Assembly: GCA_947311845.1 (NCBI GenBank)
Contig: CAMZMU010000111.1
Coordinates: 13,336,006-13,400,005, forward strand
DNA length: 64,000 bases
From: Poa pratensis
Taxonomy: Eukaryota > Streptophyta > Magnoliopsida > Poales > Poaceae
Reading direction: 5' to 3'
Both the position numbers and the translations under genes were made by a program. Below the pieces are notes generated by a model. It saw only the letters and a program-made list of their open reading frames with translations. It searched no databases and had not been told where the DNA came from. Position 1 is the first letter of the stretch; each line of letters starts with the position of its first letter. Positions 10,205 to 21,435 of the stretch are shown here, piece after piece.

Positions 10205-13200
10205 ATGGCGACTCTCTCCGCTCCCTTGCTCCGTTCCCTCCTCCCCATACGGTCCTCGACGCGCCGCTTTCCGGCCGCCGCCCTCCGCGCAGCTTCCATC
10301 CTCTCAAATCCCTCTTCTCCTCTAGGCCCTCTCGCACCGCCATCCGCTCCTCCTCCACCGCGGCAGCCTCGGCACCGGCAGAAGCGGCCACGGACGATGA
10401 GGCCGGGACAAAAACAGCCGAGGAGGCGCGGGTCGTGCTTCCCACCAACGAGTCCTCCGAACGACTGCTTCGCATCCGCCACACCGTACTGCTCGCTGCC
10501 CTACTCTTTCCCTTCTTCCCATTGATTGATTTCATTACTGATCGTAGTCTCATCCTATCAATTTGTTACCGTCAGGATGCGTATCGCTGTTGTTTAATAT
10601 CGTGTCCCGTTAATCGGTATTGTTACCGTCTCCAATTCTTAGTATAATAGTTGCTTAATTTCTGGTGCCTGCTCGCTGTTGCAGAGTGCCCATGTCATGG
10701 CCATGGCCGTCCAGAAGCTTTTCCCCAACGCCAAAGTGACCATAGGACCCTGGATAGACAATGGCTTCTACTATGACTTCGATATGGAGCCCCTAACGGA
10801 CAAGGACCTCAAGAAGATCAAGAAGGAGATGGTGAGCATACATTGGTTGAATTTCATGACGAGTGGATTGGATTAAGGTGTCGGGCGAGGGATTTGACTG
10901 ATAGACCATCTTATGTTCTTAGGACCGGATCATCCGACGGAACCTCCCACTGGTGAGGAGGAGGTGTCCAAGGAAGAGGCTCAAAAGAGGATCGAAGCGC
11001 TTAATGAGCCATATAAACTGGAGATTCTGGATAGAATTAACGAAGAACCTATCACAATTTATCATATTGGTAAATGCTACTCCCTCCGTACCAAAATATA
11101 AGATGTTTTAGATAAGTAGCATTTTGTGATACAGATGTACCTAGACGCGTATTAGTTTCTAGATTTACCCATTTCAATCCGTATATAGTCCATATTGAAA
11201 TATATAAAACATCTTATATTTTCGTAAGGAGGGAGTACTATTGTTTGATTTGAGCGTCACTTGTCTGATGCATCTTATGTTACTCCCTCCGTATCAAAAT
11301 ATAAGACTTTCTAGCTATTCCACACACACATGAACCTTGCACTAAAACATGTCTAGATGCATGTGTGTGTGGAATAGCTAGAAAGTCTTATATTTTGATA
11401 GGGAGGGAGTACTACTTAATGTTGTTTGGTGGATTCTGTTCACTTACTGCTGAATTTATTGGGACCTCCAGGAGAAGAGTGGTGGGATCTGTGTGCTGGC
11501 CCTCATGTTGAGTCTACTGGCAAAATACAGAGGAAGGCTGTTGAGCTTGAGTCTGTTGCTGGTGCTTACTGGAGGGGTGATGAGAAAAATCAAATGCTAC
11601 AAAGAATATATGGGACTGCATGGGAGACTGAAGAGCAATTGAAGGCCTACATCCACTTCAAGGAGGAAGCCAAGCGCAGAGATCATCGGCGACTAGGTCA
11701 GGACCTTGATCTATTCTCTATAGGGGTATGATCTTACTTCTAGATTTACTTGTGAAACCAAGCATAGCCTTAACTTTTCCATCCAGCTGTTATCCGACCA
11801 TAGTAATAGAAAACTAACTCCCAAGTATTTAGAATGGCATGTTGCACCATGTAATATCGGCCTAGCAGTCTGTTTGACTTCACGTCTGCAACAATTTGCT
11901 GTAACTGTCAATTCTAACAAAATATCATCCATTGGTTAAACTCGGATAACTCTGGCATTGGTATCCATGCCTGACTGCTATATATCCCATGTATATTGTG
12001 TGTCCATGATTTTTTTAATTAGTAGTGATTGTAGCCTATGATCTTTTAACAGGAAGATGCTGGTGGGGGTTTAGTATTCTGGCATCCAAAAGGCGCTATT
12101 ATCAGGCACGTCTTAGAAGATTCGTGGAAACAAATTCACCTGCAACGTGGTTATGATCTATTGTACACTCCACACGTTGCGAAGGCTGATCTCTGGAAGA
12201 TTAGTGGACATATAGATTTCTACAAGGAGAACATGTATAACCAAATGGATGTAGAAGATGAGCCATATCAACTTCGGCCCATGAATTGCCCTTACCACAT
12301 CTTGGTATACAAGAGAAAGCTACATTCATACAGGGATTTACCCATCAGAGTGGCAGAGCTTGGAACTGTCTACAGATATGAGCTCTCTGGTGCTCTGCAT
12401 GGGCTGTTCCGTGTAAGAGGGTTTACACAGGTATTTCCTTGATTCTGTATTATGGTGCTCTTATATTTGTCTGTTTGACTGCATGATGATGTTTTCCCGT
12501 TGTCTGCAATCACTAGTTAAATATTGAACATTATGGAAGGTTTTGGTTTTCTTCTGAGATGGCATGTGTTTGTCACATGTAGACATTTGTTCTTCCCTAT
12601 AAGGCTATAAACATTATGCATTTGTTCTTCTTTTTCTTTGGATTATTTTCCACATTATTTATGTAGTATGGATTCTTGAGCAAAGCCAATGACCATCAAC
12701 TTACATACCAGAGGACCTTTTCTTGTGTCCTACAAAGAAAAATGTTGAGGTTCTGACACCCATTTATGTATGTTGTTCTAGCTATGATTTTTTTATTTAT
12801 AAATAAGCCTATTAGACAATTTTACTAACACAAGTGCTGCACTAGGTGGATGAAAAAGTTTTAGAACATACAAGTACCTTATCTTCATATTGTAGCTTGA
12901 AATGTGTTAATTTTGCAGGATGATGCCCACATATTTTGTCTCGAGGACCAGATAAAAGACGAAATTAGAGGGGTTCTTGATTTAACTGAAGAAATACTGG
13001 GGCAATTTGGCTTCCGGCATTACGAGGTAAACCTTTCGACCAGGCCAGAAAAATCTGTTGGCAGTGATGACATTTGGGAAAAGGCAACAATTGCTTTGAA
13101 AGATGCGCTAGATGACAAAGGTTGGGGGTACACGGTTGATGAAGGGGGAGGTGCTTTTTATGGCCCAAAAATTGATTTAAAGATTGAGGATGCTCTCGGC

Positions 13201-14129
13201 AGAAAATGGCAATGTTCCACTGTGCAGGTAGGTCATATTATTTTCTACGAAGAAATAGTATATTTGTGCATTCTTTGAGGAAACTACATATAACACCATT
13301 CATTTTTAATAATTTCTAGGTTGATTTCAATTTACCTGAACGGTTTGACATCACCTATGTTGACTCAAATTCTGAGAAGAAGCGACCTATCATGATTCAT
13401 AGAGCTGTCCTTGGTTCTTTGGAACGCTTTTTTGGCATCCTCATTGAAAACTACGCTGGTGATTTTCCACTTTGGCTTGCTCCAACCCAAGCCCGTATTC
13501 TACCTGTGACAAATAATGAGGTGTGTTGCATTTACTTTGTGTTGCTTTCACGTGTTGTTGAATTAATATTATTGCCTCCTTACTAGATTTATGCAAAGCA
13601 TATTGCAGAGAAGGTATTGTATATCTAAATTACCATAGGCAACAACACAGCATATTTTTTATTTGATTCTACTTCACCTTTTTAGGAGTATAGACTACAT
13701 TTGTTCGAGATCGGTACCTTCTGTTTCAACATTTCTTATCTCTGTGTTCTAAGAATGGTAGCAAACTTAGCCTGTCGTTTTTGCGTTTCTGTGTGTAAAT
13801 ATTTATAGAACACACATATATCAATAGCGCTCCTTTCAAAGCCATGACATTGTCGTTCATGTTTTCAGTTGCAATACTGCAATGAGGTTGCTTCAGAGCT
13901 GAAATCAAGAGGCATCCGTGCCGAGGTATGTCATGGCGAGCGTCTACCGAAGTTAATTAGGAACGCGGAAACACAAAAGGTGCCGCTGATGGCTGTTGTC
14001 GGTCCTAAAGAAGTCGAAGCCAGGACACTCACCATCAGGTCCAGGCATAACGGGGAGATGGGCACTATGCCCGTCGACGACTTCATCAGGAAGATTCAAT
14101 CCGCTGTCGCTGACAAATCTTCGCTGTAG
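10205..14129 (+). CDS. Threonyl-tRNA synthetase, organelle-targeted type
   Basis: Charges tRNA-Thr, probably in plastids and/or mitochondria. Exons: 10205-10485, 10685-10831, 10923-11069, 11472-11725, 12053-12430, 12919-13227, 13320-13520, 13869-14129, all with GT-AG introns. The N-terminus is Ser/Arg/Ala-rich like a transit peptide. There is no TGS domain; the protein opens with the editing domain, keeping its metal-type residues (RHTSAH and CAGPH). The class II core keeps the zinc ligands (PMNCPYH, GALHG, MIHR), motif 2 ([14 protein letters not shown]) and motif 3 ([13 protein letters not shown]); an anticodon-binding domain follows. It resembles the plant EMB2761-type enzyme. Exon 3 lacks one base near 10955-10963, and joining the transit-peptide frame to the rest of exon 1 needs one more base near 10334. 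An alternative start at 10111 is in the downstream frame but gives a less typical leader. Confidence 0.92.
11080..11235. mobile_element. Stowaway MITE in intron 3
   Basis: 156 bp with inverted ends CTCCCTCCGTACCAAAATAT and their complement, flanked by TA at 11078-11079 and 11236-11237, the Tc1/mariner-type target site. It lies inside intron 3 of the synthetase, 10 bp after the splice donor. Confidence 0.93.
11283..11409. mobile_element. Second Stowaway MITE in intron 3, near-perfect hairpin
   Basis: 127 bp flanked by TA (11281-11282 and 11410-11411). The two halves are almost exact inverted repeats with about 50-bp arms, so the transcript would fold into a long stem. It sits 46 bp from the first MITE in the same intron. 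Confidence 0.93.
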
Positions 14130-14357
14130 ATAGATACTTGGTTCTATTAAAACTCCAGTTCATATTTTTGTAGAGCAATAGATCTTCTGCACATACGCCA
14201 CAATTCCATTTCCTCCCACAGTTTTTTTCCGCACAATTGCCATCACCACAATTTACTCATTAGGAACAGAAGCCCTGCATTCTTCATTGTACATACATGG
14301 TTTCTGAGAGGGAGTACTTGGTTAAACCACCACATCTCATTGCATAACTTACAGTTA
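14130..14357. other. Presumed 3' UTR of the threonyl-tRNA synthetase gene
   Basis: About 230 bp from the stop codon to the next transposon. It probably holds the transcript end; no canonical AATAAA is evident. Confidence 0.4.
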
Positions 14358-16529
14358 GGATGACTCCAACGGGGCGACCCAAACGGACGCGCGTTTGGTC
14401 CGCGTTTTGTCCGTTTGGGTCGGGGAACGGACGCGCGTCTGGCCCATGTCGACGCATCGAGTCCGCCCGCATGTTTTTTTTTAGTTAAACATGCCATGTA
14501 TGGGCCATTTTCATTCATATATAGGGGGGTGGGCCGACGCATCGAGTCCGCCCGGACAGGGTTTTGATCATTTGGTCATTTTTATCAATCCATACAAAAC
14601 AAGTATATAGGAAACAAAATAAATTATACAATCCAAATAATACAATCCAAATGGTTCATCACATAGTTATTACAATCTAAATAATTTAGCAAATAATACA
14701 AATTGTTTCACAAATAACAAATTGTTTCATGCATAGTCTTACAAACCAAATAAAATAAGACCAATAGTTCATCATATGGAACTACCGGTTACCGTAGTGC
14801 TGCCCGACATGCTCCACTAAATCATTTTGGAGCTGGTTATGAGACACCTTCTCACGAATGTCACGGTGGAAGTCGAGGAACTGATCAAATGTGGACGGTC
14901 CCTGGGGCTCAACCAACTGACCCTGAAACTGCCAAGCCTGATCATGCATATCCTCGTCGCGTTCGTCCTCCACGATCATGTTGTGCATGATCACACAAGC
15001 TGTCATCACCTCCCAGAGTTGGTCCTTGTCCCACGTCCTAGCGGGTGGCGAACAATAGCCCACCGTGACTGGAGGGCACCGAATGCACGCTCCACATCCT
15101 TTCTAGTACTCTCTTGTTCCTTGGCGAAGCTGCTCTTCTTCTCATCATTATGATTGGAGATGGTCTTCACAAAAGTAGTCCATGTAGGATAAATCCTATC
15201 AGCAAGATAATAAGGCTTGTCATACTCGTGACCATTGATCTCATAGGTCACCTGGGGTGCGAGGCCATTGGCGAGCCTGTTGAACACCGAGACCGCTGCG
15301 GCACGTTGATGTCATTGTGCGAGCCGGCCATGCCAAAAAAGAGTGTCAAATCCACAAATCTTGTGATGCCACGGCCTCAAGCACGACCGTGCATGCCCCA
15401 ATATGGCCCTTGTACCGCCCCTGCCAAGCAAATGGACAGTTCCTCCACTCCCAGTGCATACAATCTATGCTGCCAAGCATCCCAGGGAACCCTCTGGCCT
15501 CGTTGATGGCCAAGAGCCGGTCATGTCAGCAGCATTGGGCTCCCTCAAGTACTCGGGGCCGAACACCTGCACCACGGTCTTGCAAAACTTGTGCATTGCT
15601 TCTAGGCACGTGGACTCGCTCATCCGCACGTACTCGTCCACAAGATCACCGGCAATTCCATATGCAAGCATGCGAACGGCGGCGGTGCACTTCTGGTATG
15701 ATGAAAAACCGAGGGCACCACATGCATCTGGCTTGCATATGAAATAGTCATCAAAATGCATCACCCCCAACCGGATACGGTTGAACAAAGATCTTCTCAT
15801 CCGGAAACGGCGCCGGAAAATCTTGGGAGGATACGTGGGTCTGTGGGGACGAAAGTAGTCCCCCCAGAGCTGGAGTTGGCCAGCTCTCCGGTTCCGGTCC
15901 AATGCAGGAGAACGGCCCGGCAACGAGCCTCGGAACACCGGCCGCATCCTCTCAATGTACTCATTGACGATGAGGTGGCAACCAGGCCGTCACTCTCATC
16001 GTCCGAGGAATCATCCGATGATGACGCGCACAGGATGTAGTTCTTGTAGTACCATTCATCGGAGCTATCCATGGCCGAGTTCGTACCTGTGTTGGTGCCG
16101 GGGCGGCGTTGGTGTCGCGGGCGCTCCGAGAGATGTGGCCGCAAGGTTCACCGGCCGTGGCGGGGAGGAAGCAGCTCCGGTGACCGTCGGGGAAGAAGAG
16201 CAGCAGACGGCGTCCCCTGAATGGCCTGCAGTGCCAAATCGAGGGAGCGACGGCGGGGTGGCGGCGGGAGGGGCGAGAGAGGCGGAATAGATTGGGGTGG
16301 GGAATGGTATGACGTGCGGGCCAGGGGCGGACTAGGGCAGGACACGCTGGCGCTCCGCTTGCGTCCGCGCCCGACGCATCGGTGGCCCAAATTTGGGCCA
16401 AGAATGGGTCGCGGCGGACAAAAAACGGACCGCAGTCCGTTTGCGTCGCCCCGTTGGACCGTGTTTTTGGCTCCCGCGGACAGGAACGGAGGCGCGCGGA
16501 CTCGATGTGTCGCCCCGTTGGAGTTATCC
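14358..16529 (-). mobile_element. PIF/Harbinger DNA transposon, complete with terminal inverted repeats
   Basis: A 2172-bp element with inverted ends reading GGAT(A/G)ACTCCAACGGGGCGAC from each side, flanked by the 3-bp target duplication TTA (14355-14357 and 16530-16532), the hallmark of this superfamily. It carries one transposase gene on the minus strand (14782-16071). I found no Myb-like second ORF. It lies between the synthetase 3' UTR and the promoter region of the Rho GDI gene. Confidence 0.92.
14782..16071 (-). pseudogene. Harbinger-type DDE transposase, frameshifted
   Basis: Probably starts at ATG 16071 (MDSSDEWYYKNYIL) with a Ser/Asp-rich leader. It passes through frames 15465-15947 and 15006-15287 and ends at 14782. 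Recognisable parts in order: FNRIRLGVMHFDDYF, LGFSSYQKCTAAVRMLAYG, the first catalytic Asp in SIDCMHWEW, the second in SHNDIN, the block YYLADRIYP and the third catalytic region KDVERAFGALQSRWAI. Such enzymes cut and paste the element at TTA sites. Six frame breaks (about 15042, 15287, 15335, 15490, 15974) with one in-frame TGA in LWI*HSFFG interrupt it; every frame break is a one-base loss beside or in a homopolymer. The underlying gene may be far less damaged than it appears. Confidence 0.85.
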
Positions 16530-16532
16530 TTA

Positions 16533-17857
16533 GACAAATGATGTGATTGCAATCTGCACATGATCGGCATGTTATGAATCTGCACGCAGGATAAATGGGC
16601 TGGCGACAATTTGCGTGGTCTGTAGGCAAATTGTAATGGCCGGAGAGGTGGCCACTTGCTGCTGCAGGGCGAGCAATTGCGCATTGCTCAGCCGTTAAGG
16701 CGAGAGATGAATGGTCTGAGCTGTGGGGCGGGGCCAGGGACCGGATTGATTGAGCATCACTCGCTCCGCGTGGAACGGCATCATCGTGGTGCAGATCTAT
16801 GCATGATTGGAGCGTGATGGACGGACCAAAATGTACCGGGCAAGTCGACAACACCTGGGACAAAAACCTGCAGCCCGGAGGACACTGGGTTGGGTAAGTT
16901 CTTCTCCCAGATTTTCAGTTACCCGGTCAGTAAAAGATCCGGCAACAGATCTTCAGTTACCCGGTCAGTAAAAGATCCGGCAGCAGCAGCATAAAGTAAC
17001 CGGACACCATCAATTCTGAAGCCTGGGTGTATCTTTGTAGATATCAAAAGAAACTCTCCCGACTTTTGCATTCAAAAGAGATTCAAACTATTGGGAAGTC
17101 ATTACAGATAGTTCGAAAAGGCGACGACAAGTTACATGAGGGACAAAAGTGTACTTAGACAAAAAAAAATTATCGTTATGTCCCTCTTGTATTAAACGCC
17201 TTCATGGAACAAATTTGCTGGGTTGCCACTTGCCAGCTTACAAAATGTAGGCACCATTTTGCAGCTCTCTCCCTTCATATCAATGATTTGTTGTGAGACA
17301 GGGAAATGCTAATTAATCTGCACTAACTGGACGCTTCTCTTATCCAACATCATCACGCAACGCAACAATAAAAACTCCCCCAACTAAAGCTACAGTTGTA
17401 CCAGTGCGCGCCGCGAAGGAGACGAGAGAGCGCGAGTCGTGCCCCTCACGTCGTCTCCACTCCTCCCATGGTCTCCTCCTCCTTCCTCTCTGCCCGCCTC
17501 GCGCAGAGGAATTAAAACCTCCTTATCCTCTCTGGCGCGCTGCTGCCATTGCCGTGCCGCTGCTGGATCCAGCCATCCCTCAATCCCTGGTCTCCCCACC
17601 TCTCCTGCTCCGCGTGTGCGCAGCTCTCTCTTTTGGAGCCTTGCGCCGCGCTGCTTTCTCCCTGTCACAATCCGCTTCGACGTTTCTCTAGCAGCTCGCT
17701 CCTTTTGGTGCCCGAGCAAGCTCTCGATACCCGTGCCCTCCTCGTCCTTTTTCGCCACGCTCTCCTCCTTTTGTCTCCACGTTCTTGGTTGGCTAGCCGT
17801 TGAACAAAGCCATTGCTGTGCTCCGGCTGAGGTGAGGTGAGGTGAGGTGAGGCGAGG
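16533..17857 (+). promoter_or_regulatory. Upstream region and 5' UTR of the Rho GDI gene
   Basis: Upstream sequence with two tandem copies of a 38-bp unit containing GTTACCCGGTCAGTAAAAG (about 16913-16988). The part from about 17400 is C/T-rich, like grass 5' leaders, and ends in five GGTGA-type pentamers (17831-17856) directly before the start codon. No clear TATA box; AATAAAAACTCC near 17367 is a weak candidate. Open frames on both strands (e.g. 17390-18349 minus) are composition effects. Confidence 0.45.
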
Positions 17858-19647
17858 ATGTCGTCGGCGGTGGAAGCGGCCATCTCCTGCTCCTCCAAGG
17901 TCGTCGACATCGCGGCGTCCGGGCCGGAGGAGGCTGCCAAGGAGCGGGCGGAGCACGGCAACGGCGACTGTGCCGTCGCCGCAGGGAAGAAGTGCGGCGA
18001 GGCGGCGCCGCATTGCCGCAAGGCCGATGAGGACGACGAGGACGAGGACGGGGAGAAGGTCCCCGAGCACATCGACCTCGGCCCCATCCTCAGCATCAAG
18101 GACCAGCTCGAGAAGGACAAGGTACACCGTGCTGACCCTCTTGACTCTTTCGGGCCATATATTGCTCCTGTGTTGGATTCTTCGTTGCTGCAATCGAATG
18201 CTGCTGCTGCTGCTAAGGATCGATCGGTGAATAATGCATTCTACGTGTGCTTGATTTGCAGGATGACGAGAGTCTGAGGAGGTGGAAGGAGCAGCTCCTG
18301 GGCAGCGTGGATTTGAACTCCGTGGGAGGTAATTAAACCAAGAACCCAACTTCAGTTTCGATCGTTGCTGGCGTTCAATTGCCTCTCGTCCTTGCGATCC
18401 TGCTCCTTAATGGCGTTCAGTTTCGCATGTGAGCACCGTCGTGTTGTCAACACGTACGATCCCGTGAATCATCCGTAGCTTTCCGTGATTAATCTGAATT
18501 GTGCATCTATCTCTGCACGGTCGGCCGTGCCGTCCCGCCGTAGTAAACTGTTGTGGGCTCCGTTGGACTGGCCGGCCAGCCGTCCGGCCTTTGTCATTTC
18601 GTGCTAATCATTTCGTAAGGAAAAGACCGGAACCCTCTTTTTACTCGAATGCACTGGTTTGGTCGGTCCCCGTACGTTGCCGTGCAGGGTTATGTGGTCT
18701 TTGCCAATGATCATACGAAACGGGATCATGGGCTGTACCGGTGAGCGGAGCAGTTTCTTCTTCCTGCCCTGAAACTTGAAAGTGATATGTCGGGGAATTA
18801 TGGCTTCTGATTGTTAGGTTTCTGCTTAACAGAACAAAATGTTGAGCACGTAGCTGTTTTCAGAAAGTCAGCACCTGTTATTTCTTACGTCAGGATCTAG
18901 ATTTCAAAACAACTGACTTGTAACATTTTAGTCCCATTTGGATGCAAGAATACTGAAATTATGACCTGAAGATTTGAATCCGCAACGCTGAATGAATTTA
19001 ATTTGCTGCAGAGACGCTGGAGCCCGACGTGAAGATCATGAGCCTGTCCATCCAGTCCCCGGGCCGGCCGGACATCGTCCTGCCACTGCCGGTGGAGCCC
19101 AACGCCAAGGGCGTGTGGTTCACGTTCAAGGAAGGCTCCATGTACAAGCTCAAGTTCACCTTCTCCGTCAGCAACAACATCGTCTCCGGCCTCCGCTACA
19201 CCAACCGCGTCTGGAAGACCGGCATCAAAGGTACGCTTCGTTAAACCAGCTGACTATGACACCCCAGACCAATCAGCGTGAGTACTCACGGTTAATTGTT
19301 TGTTTCGCCGGTGCAGTGGACAGCACCAAGGAGATGCTCGGCACGTTCAGCCCGCAGCCGGAGGAGTACACATACGTGACGCCGGAGGAGACCACGCCGT
19401 CGGGGATGTTTGCCCGGGGATCCTACTCCGCCAGGACCAAGGTAACTAAACCACCGATGATCATCACCACAAGCTTGTTCAAATGTGCAGCCAATGCTAC
19501 TGCTGCTAGTAGTTCAGGGTTCAGACTTCACAGGCGATCTTACAACGTGCTTCTTGGTTTTGGCAGTTCCTCGACGACGACCGGAAGTGCTACCTGCAGA
19601 TCGACTACACGTTCGACATACGCCGGGACTGGCCGTCGTCGAGCTGA
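17858..19647 (+). CDS. RhoGDI1: Rho GDP-dissociation inhibitor (RhoGDI), intact
   Basis: Binds prenylated ROP/Rac GTPases, holds them GDP-bound and extracts them from the plasma membrane; in plants this focuses tip growth such as root hairs. Exons: 17858-18121, 18262-18328, 19012-19230, 19317-19441, 19567-19647, all with GT-AG introns; 756 coding bases, 251 residues, unbroken. The N-terminus (about residues 1-75) is variable and acidic (DEDDEDEDGEK). The helical arm IDLGPILSIKDQLEKDKDD follows, then the immunoglobulin-like prenyl-binding domain with SLSIQSPGRPDIVLPLP, GVWFTFKEGSMYKLKFTFSV, NIVSGLRYTNRVWKTGIKVD, PEEYTYVTPEETTPSGM and FARGSYSARTKFLDDD, and the terminal YTFDIRRDW. Length and motifs match the plant family. 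It is the only host gene here without any lesion. Confidence 0.95.
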
Positions 19648-20398
19648 GCCTGCCGTTGGAACACTTCGTGGCGGCCGTGTACAAGTGACACCTGCAGCCT
19701 GCCTGGGTTACTGTTGCCGTTGAAGCAGAGAGATTCTGTTTTGCTCAAGTTTCACCCCATTTTCTTTTCTTTTTGCTGTTAGGGTTCTCGTCTCTTGTGC
19801 GTGCGTGTGTGTATATTGTCACTTTGTTGGGCTGTTGACTCGTCAGGACAGTGAATCCATCACTGTGTTTGAGCTCTGTCAGGGTCCCGGTTTGAGTTTT
19901 CATGTAATGCTCAAAACAGAATATCTGTCACTCACTTACTGAATGTTCGAGTTCATCTTCTGACCTTGTTTGTGATGTGTAAACCAAATTTTTTGGCTTC
20001 TCACATCTGGGGAAGGAGGAATGCTACTCGGAACTTTCACATGCTGCTATGCACATCAGAGACCAGACGGGTTGTGGCGTCCGGTGGCGGAGCCACGTAC
20101 GACCTGTGTAATCAATAGACTACAGTGTTTTGGCTAATACAAGCAAAAATAGTTCAAAAAATAATACAAAAAATGACACAAATCCTGATTTGACTCCACA
20201 ACTTCGTATTGACAGCACATAGTTCAAGTACTGGCTCCACCACTGGTACTGGCGTCTTGTCTTTTTATTTTCCAACCGGGTTAACCCCTTTCCACTAATC
20301 GCTTAATAGAAATGTAAAATATTTTAGTACAAAGTAATTAGTGGGACGAGAAAAAGGGGTAACAGGAAATTCGCACTCTAAGAACTAAAGTGATGAAC
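19648..20398. other. 3' UTR of the Rho GDI gene, then spacer
   Basis: The first 250-300 bp are T-rich and probably carry the transcript end (around TCATGTAATGCTC near 19900). Beyond 20000 nothing is recognised, apart from the 15-bp LINE target duplication AGAACTACATCAAAC at 20399-20413. Confidence 0.4.
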
Positions 20399-20542
20399 AG
20401 AACTACATCAAACGTTAGCACAATAAAGAAGGGATGTGGCAAGAATTGTTGCACAATAAATACCTTCATAGCAAAACGTTAGCACAAGTTAGACTAATCC
20501 GACTGACTCCCCTTCTGAAAAGGCCTCATGCGGATTAAAGAG

Positions 20543-21335
20543 GAGTTTTTTTTTTTTGCGAATAAGACCCCATATCTATTAGCATACACCAGCAGTACAA
20601 CAGTCCTCAAAAAACTTGAAAATTACAGACAAGTCCCTGAGGACCCAACCCTCTCCAACCACCGACGCGAGACAGAGACGCGCCGTACCGCCGCCGCCGC
20701 CGCCGCACTCCTCCAGAGCCGGCGAAACCTGGACATCAACGGCGAAATCTGCGGACGGGAAGTCGCCATCTTCGGCCACACCGGACCCGCACGACGGGAG
20801 AGCAAAGAGCTGGGGCACCACCGAGTCCGCGTCGCCTTCAGCACCGAAGAGCCGAAGGAGATCAGATCCAGAGCCAAGACCAACACCAACACACCACCTT
20901 ACACACCCCATGCCGCTGCCGGAGAAGACGGCGACACGACGACGACCGGGCGGAAGGACAAGAACCCCACATATAGCAGACGACGTCGTCGCGACGACAT
21001 CCGCTCGAGGAATGCAAAAAGCCGCGAGCTCCGCGCCGGTATTCCGGAGAACAACGACGCAGAGGGGACGGAGCAGCGGCCACCTTATTCTTCCCGGCGA
21101 CACCTCCACCTCCAGAGCGCCGCCGGTGGAGACCCAAACCCTACTGACTACACACCGCGGGCGGAGAACCAGAGTTCCCCCACCCTCCCGCTGCCGGAGC
21201 AGCAGACGGAGGGGAGGGGAACTACCGGCCTCGCCGGCGGCGGACCGAGGGAACGAGGGGAACGCCCTTTCGCCTTTCTTTGGTGGAGAGAAGGGAAGGG
21301 GAAGACGAAATTCTCTTCTGTGAAGTAGGGTGCCT
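20543..21335 (-). mobile_element. Non-LTR retroposon inside the LINE, minus strand
   Basis: A GC-rich 790-bp segment ending in an A run on the minus strand (T run at 20546-20557, preceded there by TTCGC). It interrupts LINE coding sequence and is flanked by TTAAAGAG at 20535-20542 and 21336-21343. Part of it resembles the element at 61284-61937 (shared CCCCCACCCTCCCG region), so this is a dispersed family. Long open frames on both strands follow from GC content; I recognise no protein. Confidence 0.7.
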
Positions 21336-21435
21336 TTAAAGAGTTCTTTAATACAGGTTTTTTCAAGATTGGTAATGGAGAACACAAGATTGGTAATGGA
21401 GAAACAACTAGGTTTTGGGAGGATACTTGGTTCGG

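Noticed and set aside
10111..10485. Start of the synthetase at 10111
   Set aside because: It is in the right frame, but the leader is unlike a transit peptide; [14 protein letters not shown] from 10205 fits better. Kept as an alternative in the gene entry.
15961..16863. 300-codon minus-strand frame crossing the right end of the Harbinger element
   Set aside because: It spans the element border and reads through inverted repeats in the wrong frame for the transposase.
17390..18349. Long minus-strand open frame (319 codons) opposite the Rho GDI leader and first exon
   Set aside because: No domain, C/G-rich composition gives open frames on all strands, and the plus-strand exon is clearly the gene.
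20528..21328. Long open frames on both strands (266 and 268 codons)
   Set aside because: Part of a GC-rich retroposon; no conserved motif, and the similar copy at 61284 does not preserve an equivalent protein.
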